A stretch of 64,000 bases of DNA from Alteromonas gracilis (GCF_002993325.1 NZ_PVNO01000024.1:186001-250000), one strand, 5' to 3'; positions 46,921-56,521 are shown, counted from the stretch's first letter. The notes: a model not told the origin generated them from the sequence alone. Numbers and translations are program-made.

Positions 46921-47185
46921 ATACCAATCCGCATAGAAAAGTGCCCACTCAGAAGGCGCTGGCAAGTTTCCTAGCGAAGCGTGGGAATGCAGGAATGGCT
47001 GTTCCCTTTCAAGTTCCCAGAATGAAGCTAGGAAGCTTGCCAGACCTTCCCGAAGGGCGAGTTTAAAATGTCCGTACTCTTTGTTGTGTCACCTTGATGT
47101 AGAACCACTATACCTGCGGTAACACGCCGCGATTACGAACATTTTAACTCTCGCTGAGTGGGTAATTATCTATGCGGATTGGTAT
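46921..47185. mobile_element. 265-bp MITE-like inverted-repeat element
   Basis: The ends are perfect 17-bp terminal inverted repeats (ATACCAATCCGCATAGA ... TCTATGCGGATTGGTAT). Just inside them CCCACTCAG pairs with CTGAGTGGG. Two more inner pairs are GGCAAGTTTCCTAGC with GCTAGGAAGCTTGCC (two mismatches), and GTTTAAAATGT with ACATTTTAAC. If the inverted repeats are taken from TACC, the trinucleotide TTA is repeated on both flanks, a possible target duplication. There is no open frame. The structure fits a miniature inverted-repeat transposable element; I believe related sequences recur in Alteromonadales genomes, which needs a search. Confidence 0.75.
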
Positions 47186-47340
47186 TATCCCTCTGATGCG
47201 GACCGTAGGTTCGTTCGACACGGTTACTATTTAAACGCATAGTTACGCCTTGTTATTACAGTTCACAGAACTAATAACAAGGTGAAAGGCGTGATAAATC
47301 ATATTCGCTATCACATTGCACTTTCTCTATAATCGGCATC

Positions 47341-47580
47341 GCTTAGGTGCCCTTCTCCCTCGGATTAACGACGGCGACAAGGGTTAAACGGGAAATCAGT
47401 GAAACGCTGATGCTGCCCCCGCAACGGTAAACTCAACGCTATGTCGTTTTCTTTTCAAACGCCACTGTCTTTGTAAGTGCTAGCGCAATACTGCGTTGGT
47501 AAGCACTAATTGATGGGAAGGCAAAAGAACTATCACTTATAAAGTGCTGGTGAGTAAGCCCGGATACCGGCCTGTGCTTC
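47341..47580 (+). ncRNA. Cobalamin riboswitch controlling btuB
   Basis: Recognisable AdoCbl-type landmarks in order: AGGTGCCC (47345), TTAAACGGGAA (47384), GCTGCCCCCGCAACGG (47412), the B12 box GCCACTGTCT (47461), GATGGGAAGGC (47513) and a 3' P1-like part with CCGGATACCGGCC (47560). It lies 100 bases before the btuB ATG. High cobalamin would repress the receptor, most likely by blocking the ribosome site, as no clear terminator is seen. Confidence 0.93.
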
Positions 47581-47679
47581 ATGGTGTTGTTTACTTATTG
47601 TGACTTAATAATCAGTAAACAAAACACTTCCCTAAAACATGTACTCGGGCGGAGTACATCAAAGATATTATAAATAATC

Positions 47680-49602
47680 ATGCGTACACATTTTAATCAC
47701 GCAGCGCTTAGTGCTGCGGTTCTCTCGTGCTTTAGCACACCTGCTTTTTCTCAACCCCTAGATCAAAGTATTGAAACACTTACGGTAACGGGTACCCGTT
47801 TACCAATTCCGATAACAATGCTTCCCAGCTCTGTTTCTGTACTAACCGAAAGCGACATTAAAGCGTCAGGAGCACTGCAGCTGACTGACCTCATCCGCGG
47901 CCTGCCGGGTGTAAGCTTAGCTCAGTCAGGCAGTCCGGGCGGCCTGACTGAGGTGCGCGTCCGCGGTGGCGAAACCAATCATTTACTTATTTTAATTGAT
48001 GGTGTTGTTTCTAACGATGTAGGTCAAGGTAGTCTTGTTGACCTGGCACACCTTACCAGCGCGAATGTGGTGCGCATTGAACTGCTGCGTGGCCCTCAAA
48101 GTGCACGCTGGGGTAGCGGTGCTGTTGGTGGCGTACTGAGTATCACCACCAAGTCTGGCCAATTTGCTGCGAACACGTCTCACGTGGATTTCTCTGCGTC
48201 AGCGGGCACGCAAGGAACACTACAAGGCAGTATGAATGCTCGTTCTCAAAGCGAAAATGTTGGAATATCCGCTTATGCCAGCTATATCAAAACTGATGGA
48301 GACAATGTGTCTCGCGTTGGCAATGAAGATGACGGCTATGACAATATGACCGCTGGCATTAACCTCAACTATGCCGCCACGTCTGAACATACTATCATCG
48401 CAAATATGCGTACCGTAGACTATGAAAACGACTACGACGGCACTGACTTTGCTACCACTGGGCTCCCCACTGACACCGATAATGTGACTGATGGGTCACA
48501 ACTTAGCGCCAAACTGCGCTGGGAGTTTACCCCTGAGCATTCGCCATACCGTTCCGCATTAAGCGCCCATTACCGCAAAGACGAGAACGACAATACAGAG
48601 GTAGGCGCTGAAGCAGGGGGCACAACTGGCGAGCGCATTGAGTTTAATTGGACAAGCTTTTACACCGTTAAAAACTGGGACTTTGCTGGAGGCATTGAAT
48701 ATCTTCAACGACTCTTCGACCAGCGCGGTCCCATCAATTTTGGCGATCCTAATCAAAAGCAGCACGATAATACATACAGTGTTTTTGCTGAATCAAACGG
48801 TCAATTAACTCGATATTTAACCGCTACACTAAGCGCTCGATACGACAACAACAGTGAATTTGATAATGCGGTCAGCTATCGCGGTGGATTGAGCTGGCAA
48901 TTAAATAATCATTACACTCTGTTTACCAGCTATGGAAGCGCTGTTAAAACGCCTACCTTCACAGAGCGCTTTGGCTTCTTTCCTACTAGTTTTATTGGAA
49001 ACCCGAACCTAGAGCCCGAAACTAGCGAAGAATGGGAAGTAGGTGTTAAAGCAAACTGGAAAACAATAACTGGGCAAGTTAGCGTTTACACGGCTGATTT
49101 AGAAGATGAAATTAACGGTTTCGTTTTCGTTCCAGAAGCAGGAGCATTTAGTGCTGACAACATAGACGGAGACAGTACCCGAGAAGGTGTAGACTTGGAA
49201 ATTAACTGGAACAGTGGCTACGGACACATCACGGCAGCTTACAGTTATTTAGATGCAGAGCAAACTGATAATGGTATTACCACAAGGGAACTTCGCCGGG
49301 CGCAGCACCAAGGCTCACTTACTTACAATACAGATTTTGGCACCGACAAATTCAGCTTCTATACTAAGTTCGCGTATACAGGTACTCATTACGATACCTT
49401 CTTTCCGCCATTTCCAGAACCATCACAGACGTTAGCGCTGTCAGCGTATACCCTCGCTACCGTCAATCTTAGCTACCAAATTGATGACAAATGGCAGGTT
49501 TCGCTCAAAGTCGATAATGTTTTTGATACCGACTATGAAGATATTGTGGGCTATGCAGGACAAGAACGCCGAGCATTATTATCGGTTAACTTCAGCATGT
49601 AA
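47680..49602 (+). CDS. btuB: TonB-dependent vitamin B12 receptor BtuB
   Basis: 640 residues. Signal peptide (cleavage near AFS-QP), TonB-box-like IETLTVTGTR, plug domain (PSSVSVLTESDIKASGALQLTDLIRGLPGVSL, VRVRGGETNHLLILIDGV, RIELLRGPQSARWGSGAVGGVLSI) and a 22-strand-type barrel ending NVFDTDYEDIVGYAGQERRALLSVNFSM with the terminal aromatic region. The barrel and the cobalamin riboswitch upstream identify it as BtuB. It imports cobalamins across the outer membrane with TonB. The btuCDF genes are not nearby. A strong terminator follows. Confidence 0.94.
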   Translation: MRTHFNHAALSAAVLSCFSTPAFSQPLDQSIETLTVTGTRLPIPITMLPSSVSVLTESDIKASGALQLTDLIRGLPGVSLAQSGSPGGLTEVRVRGGETNHLLILIDGVVSNDVGQGSLVDLAHLTSANVVRIELLRGPQSARWGSGAVGGVLSITTKSGQFAANTSHVDFSASAGTQGTLQGSMNARSQSENVGISAYASYIKTDGDNVSRVGNEDDGYDNMTAGINLNYAATSEHTIIANMRTVDYENDYDGTDFATTGLPTDTDNVTDGSQLSAKLRWEFTPEHSPYRSALSAHYRKDENDNTEVGAEAGGTTGERIEFNWTSFYTVKNWDFAGGIEYLQRLFDQRGPINFGDPNQKQHDNTYSVFAESNGQLTRYLTATLSARYDNNSEFDNAVSYRGGLSWQLNNHYTLFTSYGSAVKTPTFTERFGFFPTSFIGNPNLEPETSEEWEVGVKANWKTITGQVSVYTADLEDEINGFVFVPEAGAFSADNIDGDSTREGVDLEINWNSGYGHITAAYSYLDAEQTDNGITTRELRRAQHQGSLTYNTDFGTDKFSFYTKFAYTGTHYDTFFPPFPEPSQTLALSAYTLATVNLSYQIDDKWQVSLKVDNVFDTDYEDIVGYAGQERRALLSVNFSM

Positions 49603-49620
49603 CAAACTGAGACATTAATT

Positions 49621-49652
49621 AAAAAGGCTATATCGAAAGGTATAGCCTTTTT
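49621..49652 (+). terminator. btuB intrinsic terminator
   Basis: AAAAAGGCTATA and TATAGCCTTTTT form a 12-bp perfect stem with an 8-base loop and a built-in T-tract, 19 bases past the stop. Confidence 0.92.
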
Positions 49653-49845
49653 ACACAGGCTTTTTATATAGCGTTCACTATTTAAAAACGTGTGAACAAT
49701 ACAACACTAAGCTCAAGTATCCGCCCCCCCTTCCCTCCTATAACGGGATGCACACCTGATTCATGTTTCATTCATCTTGATACTTTTACACTTATTTAAG
49801 TAAACGCACAGCTTATCGTCTTGAACCGGCCCTTAATTAAATATT

Positions 49846-49874
49846 TTGGCGAAGGTTACTTAAGACTTTATACT
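49846..49874 (+). promoter_or_regulatory. Probable dsbA promoter
   Basis: TTGGCG at 49846-49851 and TATACT at 49869-49874 with a 17-base spacer. Transcription would start near 49881, giving a leader of about 145 bases. Confidence 0.5.
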
Positions 49875-50024
49875 TTGTCGCTTTGGTCACTCTAGGGTTT
49901 GAATCCCATTTTTTGGTGAGCTTATCGCGTATAAGGGTTTGAAGAACAACAGAACCTAGTTAAGCGAACAATGCTGTGATAATCTCATCGCAGAATAATA
50001 GTTTTAAATATAGGATCTTATTCC

Positions 50025-50657
50025 ATGAAAAAGTTTGCAGTAATGTTTGTCATGGCAATGCTTTTGCCACTAACGGCCTGTGCCCAAGAAACCGCGTCTA
50101 AATGGAAAGAAGGCACGCACTATAAAGTGCTTGATAAAGAAGCCACAGATAAGCCAGTTATTACTGAGTACTTCTCTTTTTGGTGTCCACATTGCTTCCA
50201 ATTTGAACCTATCGTTGCGCAAATTAAAGAAAAGAAAAGCGACGGCACCAAGTTCAATAAAGTGCACGTGAACTTCATGCGCTTCACCGGGCCAGAAGTT
50301 CAAGACGATGCCACTAAAGCTATGCTTATTGCTCGCGCTATGAAGCAAGAAGACGCGATGAACGGTGCTATTTTTAACTATATTCACAAACAGCGCGCCT
50401 CTGTAACCGGCCTTAAAGACCTTCGTAACATCTTCGTAGTAAACGGCGTGGATGGTGAAGAATTCGATAAAATGGCGAAAAGTTTTGGTGTGAATAGCAT
50501 GTTGCGTAAGAATCAGCAGCAAATCGATGAGTACCGTGAGCACCTAACCGGTGTACCAAGCTTCATTATTAACGGTAAATATCAGCCAACTTTTACCTCT
50601 GATATGACCTTCGATGATATCGCTGATCTAATTGTGTGGTTATCTGAACAGAAGTAG
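50025..50657 (+). CDS. dsbA: Thiol:disulfide interchange protein DsbA
   Basis: 210 residues. Export signal MKKFAVMFVMAMLLPLTACAQE, a thioredoxin fold with the active-site CPHC in FSFWCPHCFQFEP (about 50-53), and the cis-Pro loop GVPSFIING near residue 182. It oxidises cysteines of exported proteins. The signal ends in LTAC, a good lipobox, so this DsbA might be a lipoprotein rather than a free periplasmic protein; signal peptidase I cleavage after ACA is the alternative. Confidence 0.93.
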   Translation: MKKFAVMFVMAMLLPLTACAQETASKWKEGTHYKVLDKEATDKPVITEYFSFWCPHCFQFEPIVAQIKEKKSDGTKFNKVHVNFMRFTGPEVQDDATKAMLIARAMKQEDAMNGAIFNYIHKQRASVTGLKDLRNIFVVNGVDGEEFDKMAKSFGVNSMLRKNQQQIDEYREHLTGVPSFIINGKYQPTFTSDMTFDDIADLIVWLSEQK

Positions 50658-50745
50658 TTGCCCTCAAGCAATCATCTCCACGTTACACCTCTACATTACA
50701 AAATGGGCGCTCAGGCGCCCATTTTTTACGCCTAGGAGCCTTTCC

Positions 50746-51336
50746 ATGTGTGCTGTAAGCGAATTTGCCGAATTTATTTGTGAACTAGATAAACTTAAAG
50801 CAGTTAAGCGCCAAATTACCCTTCCTTGTGACAACTATCGGCAAGAAAACTCAGCAGAACACAGCTGGCACGTTGCGTTGATGGCAAACATGCTAAGCGA
50901 CTATGCAGCCAAGCCTGTTGATGTTACCCGTGTTATTCGCATGATTCTTATTCACGACATCGTAGAAATTGATGCTGGCGACATGTTCGCTTTTAACCAC
51001 CAGAGCGACCATGACGCACAAGCTGAAAAAGAATTAGCAGCGGCTAAACGGATATTTGGCTTACTTCCAAGTCCACTGGATGATGAAATGCTCAATTTAT
51101 GGCTTGAGTTTGAAGCCGCAGAAACCGCCGATGCAGAATTTGCTAAAGCCATGGACCGAGTACTTCCTGTATTTCAAAACATGAAAGACAATGGGGGAAG
51201 CTGGAAGCGTCACGGTATTGCAAGAGAGAAAATTGAGGCGCGTAATGCCCATTTAAAATCTTGCGCACCAGCGCTGTGGGACTACGTTTTGCAGCAGCTA
51301 GATACTGCCGTTGAAAAAGGTTGGCTAAGTCAATAA
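50746..51336 (+). CDS. HD-domain hydrolase (YfbR/HDDC2-like)
   Basis: 196 residues from ATG 50746, where AGGAG lies seven bases upstream; the frame runs back into dsbA but those residues are not real. HD-domain metal ligands: His in SAEHSWHVALMA, the HD pair in MILIHDIVEIDAGD and a late Asp in FAKAMDRVLP. Family members are 5'-deoxynucleotidases of pyrimidine or purine deoxynucleoside monophosphates. It follows dsbA by 88 bases on the same strand. Confidence 0.85.
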   Translation: MCAVSEFAEFICELDKLKAVKRQITLPCDNYRQENSAEHSWHVALMANMLSDYAAKPVDVTRVIRMILIHDIVEIDAGDMFAFNHQSDHDAQAEKELAAAKRIFGLLPSPLDDEMLNLWLEFEAAETADAEFAKAMDRVLPVFQNMKDNGGSWKRHGIAREKIEARNAHLKSCAPALWDYVLQQLDTAVEKGWLSQ

Positions 51337-51406
51337 TGACTAAGCCAACCTAAATTTGATGTAGCTATTTCGCTATGTGGTATCTAAAAATAGATTCATC
51401 CTGCGA

Positions 51407-52627
51407 TTAAAAGCGGGTACCAACCCACATCCAAAAGCGATTTGCGTCTACTTTTATATCGCCCGCGTCGTAGGTGCCGTACTTGATACCGAAATTGTAC
51501 TTACCCGCAAATTTCTTGGTGTATTGAACATTGAATTCGCTACCAAAATCATCCACACCATTGCTGCTGTCGTCAGCGCTGAAATCATGATATGCCAAAA
51601 GCCACTTACCACCGGCTAGGCCGCCAGAAAGTGAAAACTTAAGGTCTTGTAAGCCTTGGGCTGGTGTCCCCAAAAACTGATCGGTCCAACCGTTGAACTT
51701 GTGTAGGGTAGCAAGAGGCGTAGCAAAGCCATATAGTCCATCATCTGAACCTAGTACTTCATAATCGACTTTAGCGGTTACACCAGAGAAGGTTGCGGCT
51801 AGATAAGCATTTAGGTAAGACGCATCAAAGTCGGTGGCAGTTTCACCCGCGCCAGCTTCGCTTGATTGAGTAGCAAACTCAGCGCCATAAGCCCAATTAA
51901 CGCTGTCCCCTTTCATCTTCCCATCATAGCTTACGCCATACGTATCTAGTGCATTGTCAGTATCGTTATCAACTTCTAATAAATACGCGTAGGCCACAAA
52001 CTTACCTATCTTAGATGTATAGGTTGCGTGAAGGATGTGGTCTTTTGAATCAAGATCAGCAGCCTCTGCAAAGATACGATTGCGCTTGTACAAATAGCTG
52101 TAGAAAAGCGCTAGATTGTCGGTTGCCGCATATTTAGCACTTACGGCGTCGAAGGTCTGACGGTCTTGTCTCCAGCCAACGTGGCCAACAAATCTGTGGT
52201 CATCTAGCGTAATCACTTGGCGACCTACTTTGGCAGTGAACTTATCCGTTTTATATTGAATAAAAGCCTGGTCAACTTCGGTGGTTTCAGGGTCGGCAAT
52301 CACCGAGTATTCACCTAAATTAAAGCCCGTAGGCCCTACGGAAAACTCATCTTGCCCCAGTACAATTCGGCTATCTTCAACCTCGGCGGTAAATGAGAAA
52401 CCATTAACACTTCCTGAGCTAAAGCCTAAACGGGTACGTAAGGTCAGCGCGCTTGCATCTTCTAGCGCATTGTCTTGATCTACGGCCTCATAACGCAAAT
52501 TAAGGTCAGCCCATGCCTTTGAGTCACTTAAAGCGGTATGAATATCAGCAGCCATCGCGCTGCCACCTAGTACTGCCATAACAGAGGCGGCTAACATATT
52601 AATGCTTAGTTTTCGAAACGTGTTCAT
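51407..52627 (-). CDS. Alginate-export/OprD-like outer-membrane porin
   Basis: 406 residues. A signal peptide (cleavage near AMA-AD) and a beta-barrel with a final strand ending in Phe (ANRFWMWVGTRF). The order of motifs (WADLNLRYEAVDQD, TLRTRLGF, DQAFIQYKTDKFTAKVGRQVITLDDHRFVG) matches alginate_exp-type porins, a family with varied substrates. It is the last gene after nrtABC, with a 128-base gap that holds a hairpin, so it may admit nitrate or nitrite across the outer membrane; this is inference. Confidence 0.82.
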   Translation of the reverse strand: MNTFRKLSINMLAASVMAVLGGSAMAADIHTALSDSKAWADLNLRYEAVDQDNALEDASALTLRTRLGFSSGSVNGFSFTAEVEDSRIVLGQDEFSVGPTGFNLGEYSVIADPETTEVDQAFIQYKTDKFTAKVGRQVITLDDHRFVGHVGWRQDRQTFDAVSAKYAATDNLALFYSYLYKRNRIFAEAADLDSKDHILHATYTSKIGKFVAYAYLLEVDNDTDNALDTYGVSYDGKMKGDSVNWAYGAEFATQSSEAGAGETATDFDASYLNAYLAATFSGVTAKVDYEVLGSDDGLYGFATPLATLHKFNGWTDQFLGTPAQGLQDLKFSLSGGLAGGKWLLAYHDFSADDSSNGVDDFGSEFNVQYTKKFAGKYNFGIKYGTYDAGDIKVDANRFWMWVGTRF

Positions 52628-52716
52628 GCGTGTTCCCTATCGGTTTTGTTTTTTATTAGTCAACACTTGCCCAGCCAGCATAAAAATGCCGGTTGAAAAG
52701 TGAAATTTTGGATTGT

Positions 52717-52736
52717 GGGCGGTGAAGCTACCGCCC
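52717..52736 (-). terminator. Hairpin between nrtC and porin
   Basis: GGGCGGT and ACCGCCC form a 7-bp perfect stem with a 6-base loop, in the 128-base nrtC-porin gap. It has no T-run, so it is more likely a processing or stability element that sets unequal expression. Confidence 0.5.
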
Positions 52737-52755
52737 TTATCAGATGCCGATAATG

Positions 52756-53631
52756 CTAGGCAGCATCTGATTTCTTAGCGTCTTTTTTTTCAGATGACAC
52801 CCCGCTGGGTTTAGATAACGCGTTATTGACGCGTGAAGTAACGGTTTCAACCTTCTTCTGCTTGTCGTATAGGAAGGTTAATACCTCATGTCGGTAGTGG
52901 TTGTAGTGTTTATTGTCTGCAAGTGCCAATCTGTCTCGCGGGCGAGGTAATTCAATATCTAGAATTTCGCCAATGGTGGCTGCTGGGCCATTGTTCATCA
53001 TAACAATACGGTCAGATAGCAAAACGGCCTCATCCACATCATGGGTAATCATGATTACGGTATTACCTAAATCAGCATGAATTTCCATTAGCGAGTCTTG
53101 AAGGTGAGCGCGCGTTAATGCGTCTAGCGCGCCGAACGGTTCGTCCATCAATAACACTTTAGGCTCCATTGCCAGCGCACGCGCAATGCCTACTCGCTGC
53201 TTCATACCACCTGAAATTTCACTGGGCAGTTTGTCAAGAGCGTGCGTCATGTGTACAAGCTCTAAGTTATGCATGATCCAGTCACGCATCTCGCCTTTAC
53301 TCTTGCCCCGCATGGTCGATTTAACCGCCAGTTCAACATTTTTATAAACCGTAAGCCATGGCAGTAGCGAATGGTTTTGAAATACTACGGCGCGCTCGGG
53401 TCCAGGCTGCTTTACTTCAGCGCCATCTAATATCACGCCACCAGAGGTAGCCTGATGCAAACCAGCGATAATATTCAGCACCGTCGATTTTCCGCAGCCA
53501 GAGTGGCCAATTAATGAAACAAATTCACCTTTGCTAATTTTAAGATTTACATCTTGAAGCGCAGTAAATGGCCCCTTCGGTGTTGGGAAGTCGATACCTA
53601 CCTGCTCTAACTCTAGGTGTTTAGTGTGCAT
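52756..53631 (-). CDS. nrtC: Nitrate ABC transporter ATP-binding protein
   Basis: 291 residues: Walker A GHSGCGKST, signature SGGMKQRVGIARAL, Walker B VLLMDEPFGALD and switch ITHDVDEA. It is the short form with only the ATPase domain (cyanobacterial NrtC has an extra substrate-binding domain; NrtD has none), so the name nrtD would fit equally. It energises the transporter with NrtB. It follows nrtB by 16 bases. Confidence 0.92.
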   Translation of the reverse strand: MHTKHLELEQVGIDFPTPKGPFTALQDVNLKISKGEFVSLIGHSGCGKSTVLNIIAGLHQATSGGVILDGAEVKQPGPERAVVFQNHSLLPWLTVYKNVELAVKSTMRGKSKGEMRDWIMHNLELVHMTHALDKLPSEISGGMKQRVGIARALAMEPKVLLMDEPFGALDALTRAHLQDSLMEIHADLGNTVIMITHDVDEAVLLSDRIVMMNNGPAATIGEILDIELPRPRDRLALADNKHYNHYRHEVLTFLYDKQKKVETVTSRVNNALSKPSGVSSEKKDAKKSDAA

Positions 53632-53647
53632 AAATTTCTCCTCAAAA

Positions 53648-54643
53648 TTAGCGTAATACGCTCGACTTATCCCAGCTTACCGCGCGCTGAATCGATAACA
53701 TTAAACGGTCCAGTACAAAGCCGATGGCACCAATAGTTAAAACTGCCACCATGATTCGGGCTAAAGATTCAGAACTACCGTTTTGAAACTCATCCCAGAC
53801 AAATTTTCCTAATCCTGGGTTTTGAGCAAGCATTTCGGCAGCAATAAGTACCATCCAGCCAATACCAAGCGACAATCGAAGTCCGGTAAAAATCATAGGA
53901 ATAGAAGACGGCAATACTATTTTGGTCAAGTGTGCAAAAGGGGTAAGACGCAGCACTTTACTCACGTTGATAAGGTCTTTCTCAATGTTAGACACCCCTA
54001 CTGCTGTGTTAATAAGGGTTGGCCATAGGCAGCAAAGCGAGACCGTGAAGGCAGAAGTAACAAACGACTTTGAAAACGCCGGGTCTTCGCTAACATAAAG
54101 CGCACTTACTACCATAGTAACTAGTGGTAACCAGGCTAGTGGCGAAACGGGTTTGAATAATTGAATAAGCGGGTTTATAGCCGTGTAGGCTGATTTGCTT
54201 AAACCACACAAAATACCCAATGGAACTGCGACTACTGATGCAATAAAAAATCCAACCATAACCGTGTAAAGGCTTGTCCATATTTGGTCGAAGAAAGTAG
54301 GTGCCCCTGTAAACTCTCTAATTTTAGGCTGATATGTAGGATCTTGCGCTATACGTTCAGCATTTCTCGCTTCTTGACGCTGGTAAAACGCATCCGCTTT
54401 CTCACGCTGAGCAACATGCTCATCAACTAAGGCACCAGCTTGCTCAAAAACTTGAGCTGGGCCTGGAAACTGACCTAACGACGTGTCGATACTCTTTGCA
54501 ACGCCATTCCAAATGGCCAAGAACATTAGCAAGCCGATAACGGGCAGCAACAACGCAGGCGTGGATTGATATAAACGACTCAACACAGAGTTGGCGTTTG
54601 ACGGCGATGATGGAAGGCGAAGAATGGTTGTCATCTTGCTCAT
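53648..54643 (-). CDS. nrtB: Nitrate ABC transporter permease
   Basis: 331 residues from the ATG at 54643 (MSKMTTILRLPSS), with AGGAG six bases upstream; the open frame begins 19 codons earlier. About six membrane segments, plus an N-terminal periplasmic insert (about 55-105). The EAA-like loop and GIGWMVLIAAEMLAQNPGLGKFVWDEFQ are typical of NrtB/SsuC-like permeases. It is 89 bases downstream of nrtA. Confidence 0.92.
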   Translation of the reverse strand: MSKMTTILRLPSSPSNANSVLSRLYQSTPALLLPVIGLLMFLAIWNGVAKSIDTSLGQFPGPAQVFEQAGALVDEHVAQREKADAFYQRQEARNAERIAQDPTYQPKIREFTGAPTFFDQIWTSLYTVMVGFFIASVVAVPLGILCGLSKSAYTAINPLIQLFKPVSPLAWLPLVTMVVSALYVSEDPAFSKSFVTSAFTVSLCCLWPTLINTAVGVSNIEKDLINVSKVLRLTPFAHLTKIVLPSSIPMIFTGLRLSLGIGWMVLIAAEMLAQNPGLGKFVWDEFQNGSSESLARIMVAVLTIGAIGFVLDRLMLSIQRAVSWDKSSVLR

Positions 54644-54732
54644 TGCTTGCTCCTGACTCTTTGTATGCGCTAATGCGCTGTGTAAGTGCCCCGCCTTCAC
54701 AAAGGCGACGACAGGGCTGTTCTACAAGACAC

Positions 54733-56142
54733 TTAAAGTACAGTGTCACCCTTAAGACCAATATCAAATTGCTCTAAGTAAGCGTTAGGTTTGCTTCCAT
54801 CAAACGTCACGCCATCAATAAATTCACTCTGAGCCGGCTTATAACCAGTTTCCGTTCCAAACTCAGGGAAGTCAGAAGCTTTAGCCTTACCTTCTGCGAT
54901 TAGCGCTTTAGCAGCCCGAGCATAAACTTCTGGTTTGTAGACTTTCTTGGCCGTTTCTTTATACCAGTCATCAGACTTTGCTTCTGAGATTTGGCCCCAG
55001 CGACGCATTTGAGTGAGATACCAAATTGCATCACTGTAGTATGGGTAAGTGGCGTTGTAGCGGAAGAACACATTAAAGTCTGGCACTTCACGCTTGTCGC
55101 CTTTTTCGTATTCAAAAGTACCCGTCATGCTGTTAGCCAGTACGTCTTCGTCTGCGCCAACGTAGTTGCTTTTAGCAAGAATTTTTACTGCTTCAGGGCG
55201 GTTAGCATTGTCGTTTTCATCTAGCCACATTGCTGCACGGATTAATGCTTTGACCACGCGGATATGCGTATTAGGGTATTTTTCAGCCCAGCCTTGGCTT
55301 ACGCCAAATACTTTTTCTGGGTTGTTTTTCCAGATTTCATAATCGGTGATTACAGGTACACCAATACCTTTAAATACCGCTTGTTGGTTCCATGGCTCAC
55401 CAACACAGTAGCCGTAGATAGTGCCTGCTTCCATTGTCGCAGGCATTTGTGGTGGAGGCGTTACAGATAATAGTGCTTGAGCATCGATTTGACCTGCAGT
55501 ATCTCCTTTGTGCGGGGCGTAGTAACCTGGGTGAATGCCACCTGCTGCTAGCCAATAACGCAGCTCGTAGTTGTGGGTAGATACAGGAAATACCATGCCC
55601 ATATTGAAAGGTTTTCCGGCGTTGCGGTATTCATCAACAACCGGTTTAAGATAATCAGCTTTGATTGGGTGTACAGGCTTGCCATCTTCCTGTGGAATGT
55701 GCGCCTTCATTTTCTCCCAAATTTCATTTGATACAGTAATACCATTGCCGTTTAGGTCCATGCTAAACGCAGTGACTACATGAGATTCCGTACCAAAGCC
55801 AATAGTCGCGCCGAGCGGTTGACCTGCAAGCATGTGAGCGCCATCTAGCTGACCATCAATAACGCGGTCAAGCAGCACTTTCCAGTTAGCTTGCGCTTCT
55901 AATGTGACATAAAGCCCTTCATCTTCGAAAAAGCCTTTTTCATACGCCACAGCAAGCGGCGCCATATCTGTCAGCTTTATAAAACCAAACTTTAGCTCTT
56001 CTTTTTCAGGCCAACCAACTGCGGGGGCCTGTGCTGAAACAGAAGTTGAAAACGTTGCTACAGAGACAACAAGTGCAGCACAAACGCTCGCACTCGCCGC
56101 CCTAAAGCGTTCCAGTAGTGATGTTGTCTTTAACCCAGTCAT
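54733..56142 (-). CDS. nrtA: Nitrate-binding protein NrtA
   Basis: 469 residues from the ATG at 56142, preceded by GAGGA at eight bases; an upstream start at 56172 lies in the terminator tail and is excluded. Signal peptide near residues 1-40 ([14 protein letters not shown]). CmpA/NrtA family motifs: [44 protein letters not shown] and [21 protein letters not shown]. It binds nitrate in the periplasm for NrtBC. First gene of nrtA-nrtB-nrtC(-porin), with a long regulated leader. Confidence 0.94.
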   Translation of the reverse strand: MTGLKTTSLLERFRAASASVCAALVVSVATFSTSVSAQAPAVGWPEKEELKFGFIKLTDMAPLAVAYEKGFFEDEGLYVTLEAQANWKVLLDRVIDGQLDGAHMLAGQPLGATIGFGTESHVVTAFSMDLNGNGITVSNEIWEKMKAHIPQEDGKPVHPIKADYLKPVVDEYRNAGKPFNMGMVFPVSTHNYELRYWLAAGGIHPGYYAPHKGDTAGQIDAQALLSVTPPPQMPATMEAGTIYGYCVGEPWNQQAVFKGIGVPVITDYEIWKNNPEKVFGVSQGWAEKYPNTHIRVVKALIRAAMWLDENDNANRPEAVKILAKSNYVGADEDVLANSMTGTFEYEKGDKREVPDFNVFFRYNATYPYYSDAIWYLTQMRRWGQISEAKSDDWYKETAKKVYKPEVYARAAKALIAEGKAKASDFPEFGTETGYKPAQSEFIDGVTFDGSKPNAYLEQFDIGLKGDTVL

Positions 56143-56159
56143 ACGTGTTCCTCGTAACC

Positions 56160-56206
56160 AAAAAAAACCCACCAGCTATCGACATTAAACTGTCTAGCAT
56201 GGTGGG
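56160..56206 (-). terminator. Intrinsic terminator inside the nrtA leader
   Basis: On the minus strand CCCACCA pairs with TGGTGGG, with a nested GCTA/TAGC stem in the loop, followed by exactly eight T and then, within 12 bases, the nrtA ribosome site. A terminator placed between promoter and gene implies conditional antitermination, as known for NasR- and NasT-controlled nitrate operons. Confidence 0.75.
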
Positions 56207-56218
56207 CTTCGTTGCCGT

Positions 56219-56245
56219 GTTAGTAACATCGGAGTAATTACTAAC
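56219..56245 (-). ncRNA. First leader hairpin (possible ANTAR target)
   Basis: GUUAGUAA and UUACUAAC form an 8-bp perfect stem with an 11-base loop, just upstream of the terminator hairpin. ANTAR antiterminators (NasR, NasT, EutV) recognise paired hairpins of this layout, but the loop here is longer than the canonical hexaloop, so the match is partial. Confidence 0.45.
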
Positions 56246-56521
56246 GCATCAAATTGTTGTTGGTAAGTCAGGAATTCCCGCTCACACACCTCATCTTAAA
56301 GGGAGGTTATTTAAAAGCTTTAGCTTAAAAAACCATCTTTTATTATTGTTATTGTCATTTGCCATAAATGCCGGAGAAGATGGAGCTTCCCTACTACTCT
56401 CCACTGATTCCCAATAATTTTTCTTATTCACACTATGGAAAATGTTTTGCATTCACGATGCCTAAGCAGCCGTGTCGCATTCGCTGCCTTATACGGCACC
56501 GTTATTTTGCACGTTCAGGTT

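Larger units (their letters stand above)
46883..47679. other. srkA-btuB intergenic region
   Basis: 797 bases: the 265-bp MITE-like element, about 155 bases in which the riboswitch promoter should lie, the cobalamin riboswitch, and a ~100-base leader end. No protein gene is supported. Confidence 0.6.
49603..50024. other. btuB-dsbA intergenic region
   Basis: 422 bases: the btuB terminator, the dsbA promoter (separate entries) and no gene. A tRNA T-arm-like string lies at 49895-49907 but has no tRNA around it. Confidence 0.5.

Noticed and set aside
46921..47185. Inverted-repeat region considered as a CRISPR or an rRNA/tRNA structure
   Set aside because: No regular direct repeats or spacers, and no conserved RNA core; the terminal inverted repeats fit a MITE better.
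49895..49907. GGGTTTGAATCCC, similar to a tRNA T-arm
   Set aside because: No acceptor stem, anticodon arm or CCA is found around it, so it is not a tRNA gene; it could be a chance hit or a trace of one.
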